Positions 13,937 to 14,900 of a DNA stretch of 14,900 bases are shown here, piece after piece (positions within the stretch are counted from its first letter, which is position 1; each line of letters begins with the position of its first letter). The translations under genes and the position numbers were made by a program. Source of the stretch: Corynebacterium accolens (GTDB taxonomy: Bacteria; Actinomycetota; Actinomycetes; Mycobacteriales; Mycobacteriaceae); the NCBI RefSeq assembly GCF_030515985.1, contig NZ_CP100376.1:2234665-2249564 (forward strand), in the 5' to 3' direction. Below the pieces are notes generated by a model. The model saw nothing but the letters and a program-made list of their open reading frames with translations, had not been told where the DNA came from and ran no database searches.

Positions 13937-14900
13937 ATGCTTCGCATTCCGCACCTAAAGAAAGTCCTGGTGGGCTCGGCTTTCGCTGGTGCGTTTTTCC
14001 TGGGTTCCCCGGCAGCAGGCGCCCAAGAATTGCCCCAACCGGATATTGACTCGGCAGGGTTAATCAACCACGTGCGCGATGGCCTCGCGGACTTTGGAAT
14101 TGAGACCCCAGAGGTGGATAAGCAGGTCACCGATACCGTGGATTCCGCGGTGCAGAACGCGCACGATACGGTGGCGAATAACGCCCAGCAGGGGGCTAAG
14201 TACGCGGAGCCGGCCACCAACCCGAATCCCTTCGGGCTACTGGAACAGGCCACTCAGGTAGAGCAAAAGCCATTGGGTAATAATCCCAATTACCAGTGGA
14301 AAAATGATGGATTTTCCAAGGTAGCTGCGGGCAAGCCCGATGCAGATTTTGTTCTGCACCGCGTGCCGGGGTCCTTGTTCGATGCCCCGCGCACTCCCGA
14401 GGAATCCGATGTTGCCATGAACCAGGGTAAGTCCCTGTACGGCCCTGGAACTCCCATCTATATCAATGGTGACACCATGTGCACCCTGAGCGTTGCCGGT
14501 AATGACGATGCCGGCCGCAAGGTGGGGCTAACCGCAGGGCACTGCGGCAATGAGGGCGATGCCATTACCTCGGCCGATTCTGATCACATTGGCCCGACGG
14601 GCACCATCGTGTCCAAGAATGACAAGCTGGATTATTCGGTGATCGAATTCGGTTCTAATGCTGAGGTCACCCGCAGCTACAACGGAGTAACCGTTAACTC
14701 CCTAGGCGGGACCGTAAACCCGGGTGAGACCGTATGCAAGCAGGGCGTTGCCACCGGCAAGACCTGCGGTATGACCTATCAGCAGGCACAAAGCATCCAG
14801 GTCAACCAGGTCTGCGCCATGATGGGCGATTCTGGTGCGCCGCTGCTCGCCGGTGACCGCCTCATCGGTTCCATCTCCGGCGGCTTCCTGCCGGTGAACT
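13937..14900 (+). CDS. Secreted trypsin-like serine protease, C-terminus beyond window
   Basis: At least 321 residues are visible; the frame is open at the window end. The start ATG at 13937 follows GAAGG at a good distance. A Sec signal peptide (basic start, hydrophobic VLVGSAFAGAFFLG, AGA before QE) is likely cut near residue 29. A long prosegment of ~140 residues with helical, charged character follows. The chymotrypsin-fold domain then shows the full catalytic triad: His202 in TAGHCG, Asp232 in KLDYSVIEF and Ser299 in GDSGAP. Cys182/Cys203 and Cys267/Cys277 are likely disulfide pairs. It would act outside the cell on proteins or peptides. The promoter region carries direct and inverted repeats. 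Confidence 0.88.
   Translation, partial: MLRIPHLKKVLVGSAFAGAFFLGSPAAGAQELPQPDIDSAGLINHVRDGLADFGIETPEVDKQVTDTVDSAVQNAHDTVANNAQQGAKYAEPATNPNPFGLLEQATQVEQKPLGNNPNYQWKNDGFSKVAAGKPDADFVLHRVPGSLFDAPRTPEESDVAMNQGKSLYGPGTPIYINGDTMCTLSVAGNDDAGRKVGLTAGHCGNEGDAITSADSDHIGPTGTIVSKNDKLDYSVIEFGSNAEVTRSYNGVTVNSLGGTVNPGETVCKQGVATGKTCGMTYQQAQSIQVNQVCAMMGDSGAPLLAGDRLIGSISGGFLPVN

Noticed and set aside
13897..14253. 118-codon minus-strand frame over the protease signal region
   Set aside because: It is antisense to the protease, whose signal peptide and catalytic triad are clear.

Overview
The window reads as chromosomal DNA of a high-GC actinobacterium, most likely a Corynebacterium. The evidence is two iron-box palindromes that match the DtxR operator consensus, a DUF1990 protein, a molybdopterin oxidoreductase with a fused cytochrome-b-like membrane part, and a secreted trypsin-like protease of corynebacterial style. 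The genus is inferred; no rRNA or other marker is present.

Layout. 1-544 (+): C-terminus of a probable Na+/H+ antiporter, then a small acidic protein of unknown function. 541-2419 (-): two-gene unit of a membrane molybdopterin oxidoreductase and a small HMA-like protein. 2484-3018 (-): two small orphan genes, one carrying a perfect 24-bp in-frame tandem duplication. 3046-3329: a ~0.28-kb internally deleted IS3-type element with ORF remnants. 3293-6110: a siderophore ABC-uptake locus with a permease fragment cut off at the IS end, one intact FecCD permease, a divergent control region with two DtxR boxes, and a lipoprotein binding protein. 6458-8314 (+): a siderophore-interacting (SIP/ViuB-type) flavin reductase fused to an O-methyltransferase-like half. 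8244-9500 (-): an N-terminally truncated DHA2 drug/metabolite exporter. 9837-11242 (-): a visibly AT-richer, frameshifted Sll1717-like P-loop ATPase. 11295-12552: a decayed ~1.26-kb IS3-family copy. 12603-13725: an Ala-rich repeat protein and a convergent DUF1990 protein. 13937-end (+): a secreted chymotrypsin-fold serine protease, cut by the window edge.

How the genes fit together. The centre is an iron-acquisition block. The binding lipoprotein would catch a ferric siderophore, FecCD permeases would import it, and the SIP domain would reduce it to release iron. In this strain the block looks damaged. The second permease stops after about 60 residues exactly where the IS begins, no ABC ATPase follows, and the neighbouring exporter has lost its first helices. 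Uptake must borrow subunits from elsewhere or be dead.

The most interesting items are the SIP-methyltransferase fusion with a degenerate SAM site, the IS-edge deletion of the transporter, the ATPase whose frame break falls on a T_TTT_TTG heptamer, and the repeat-rich leader of the protease gene.
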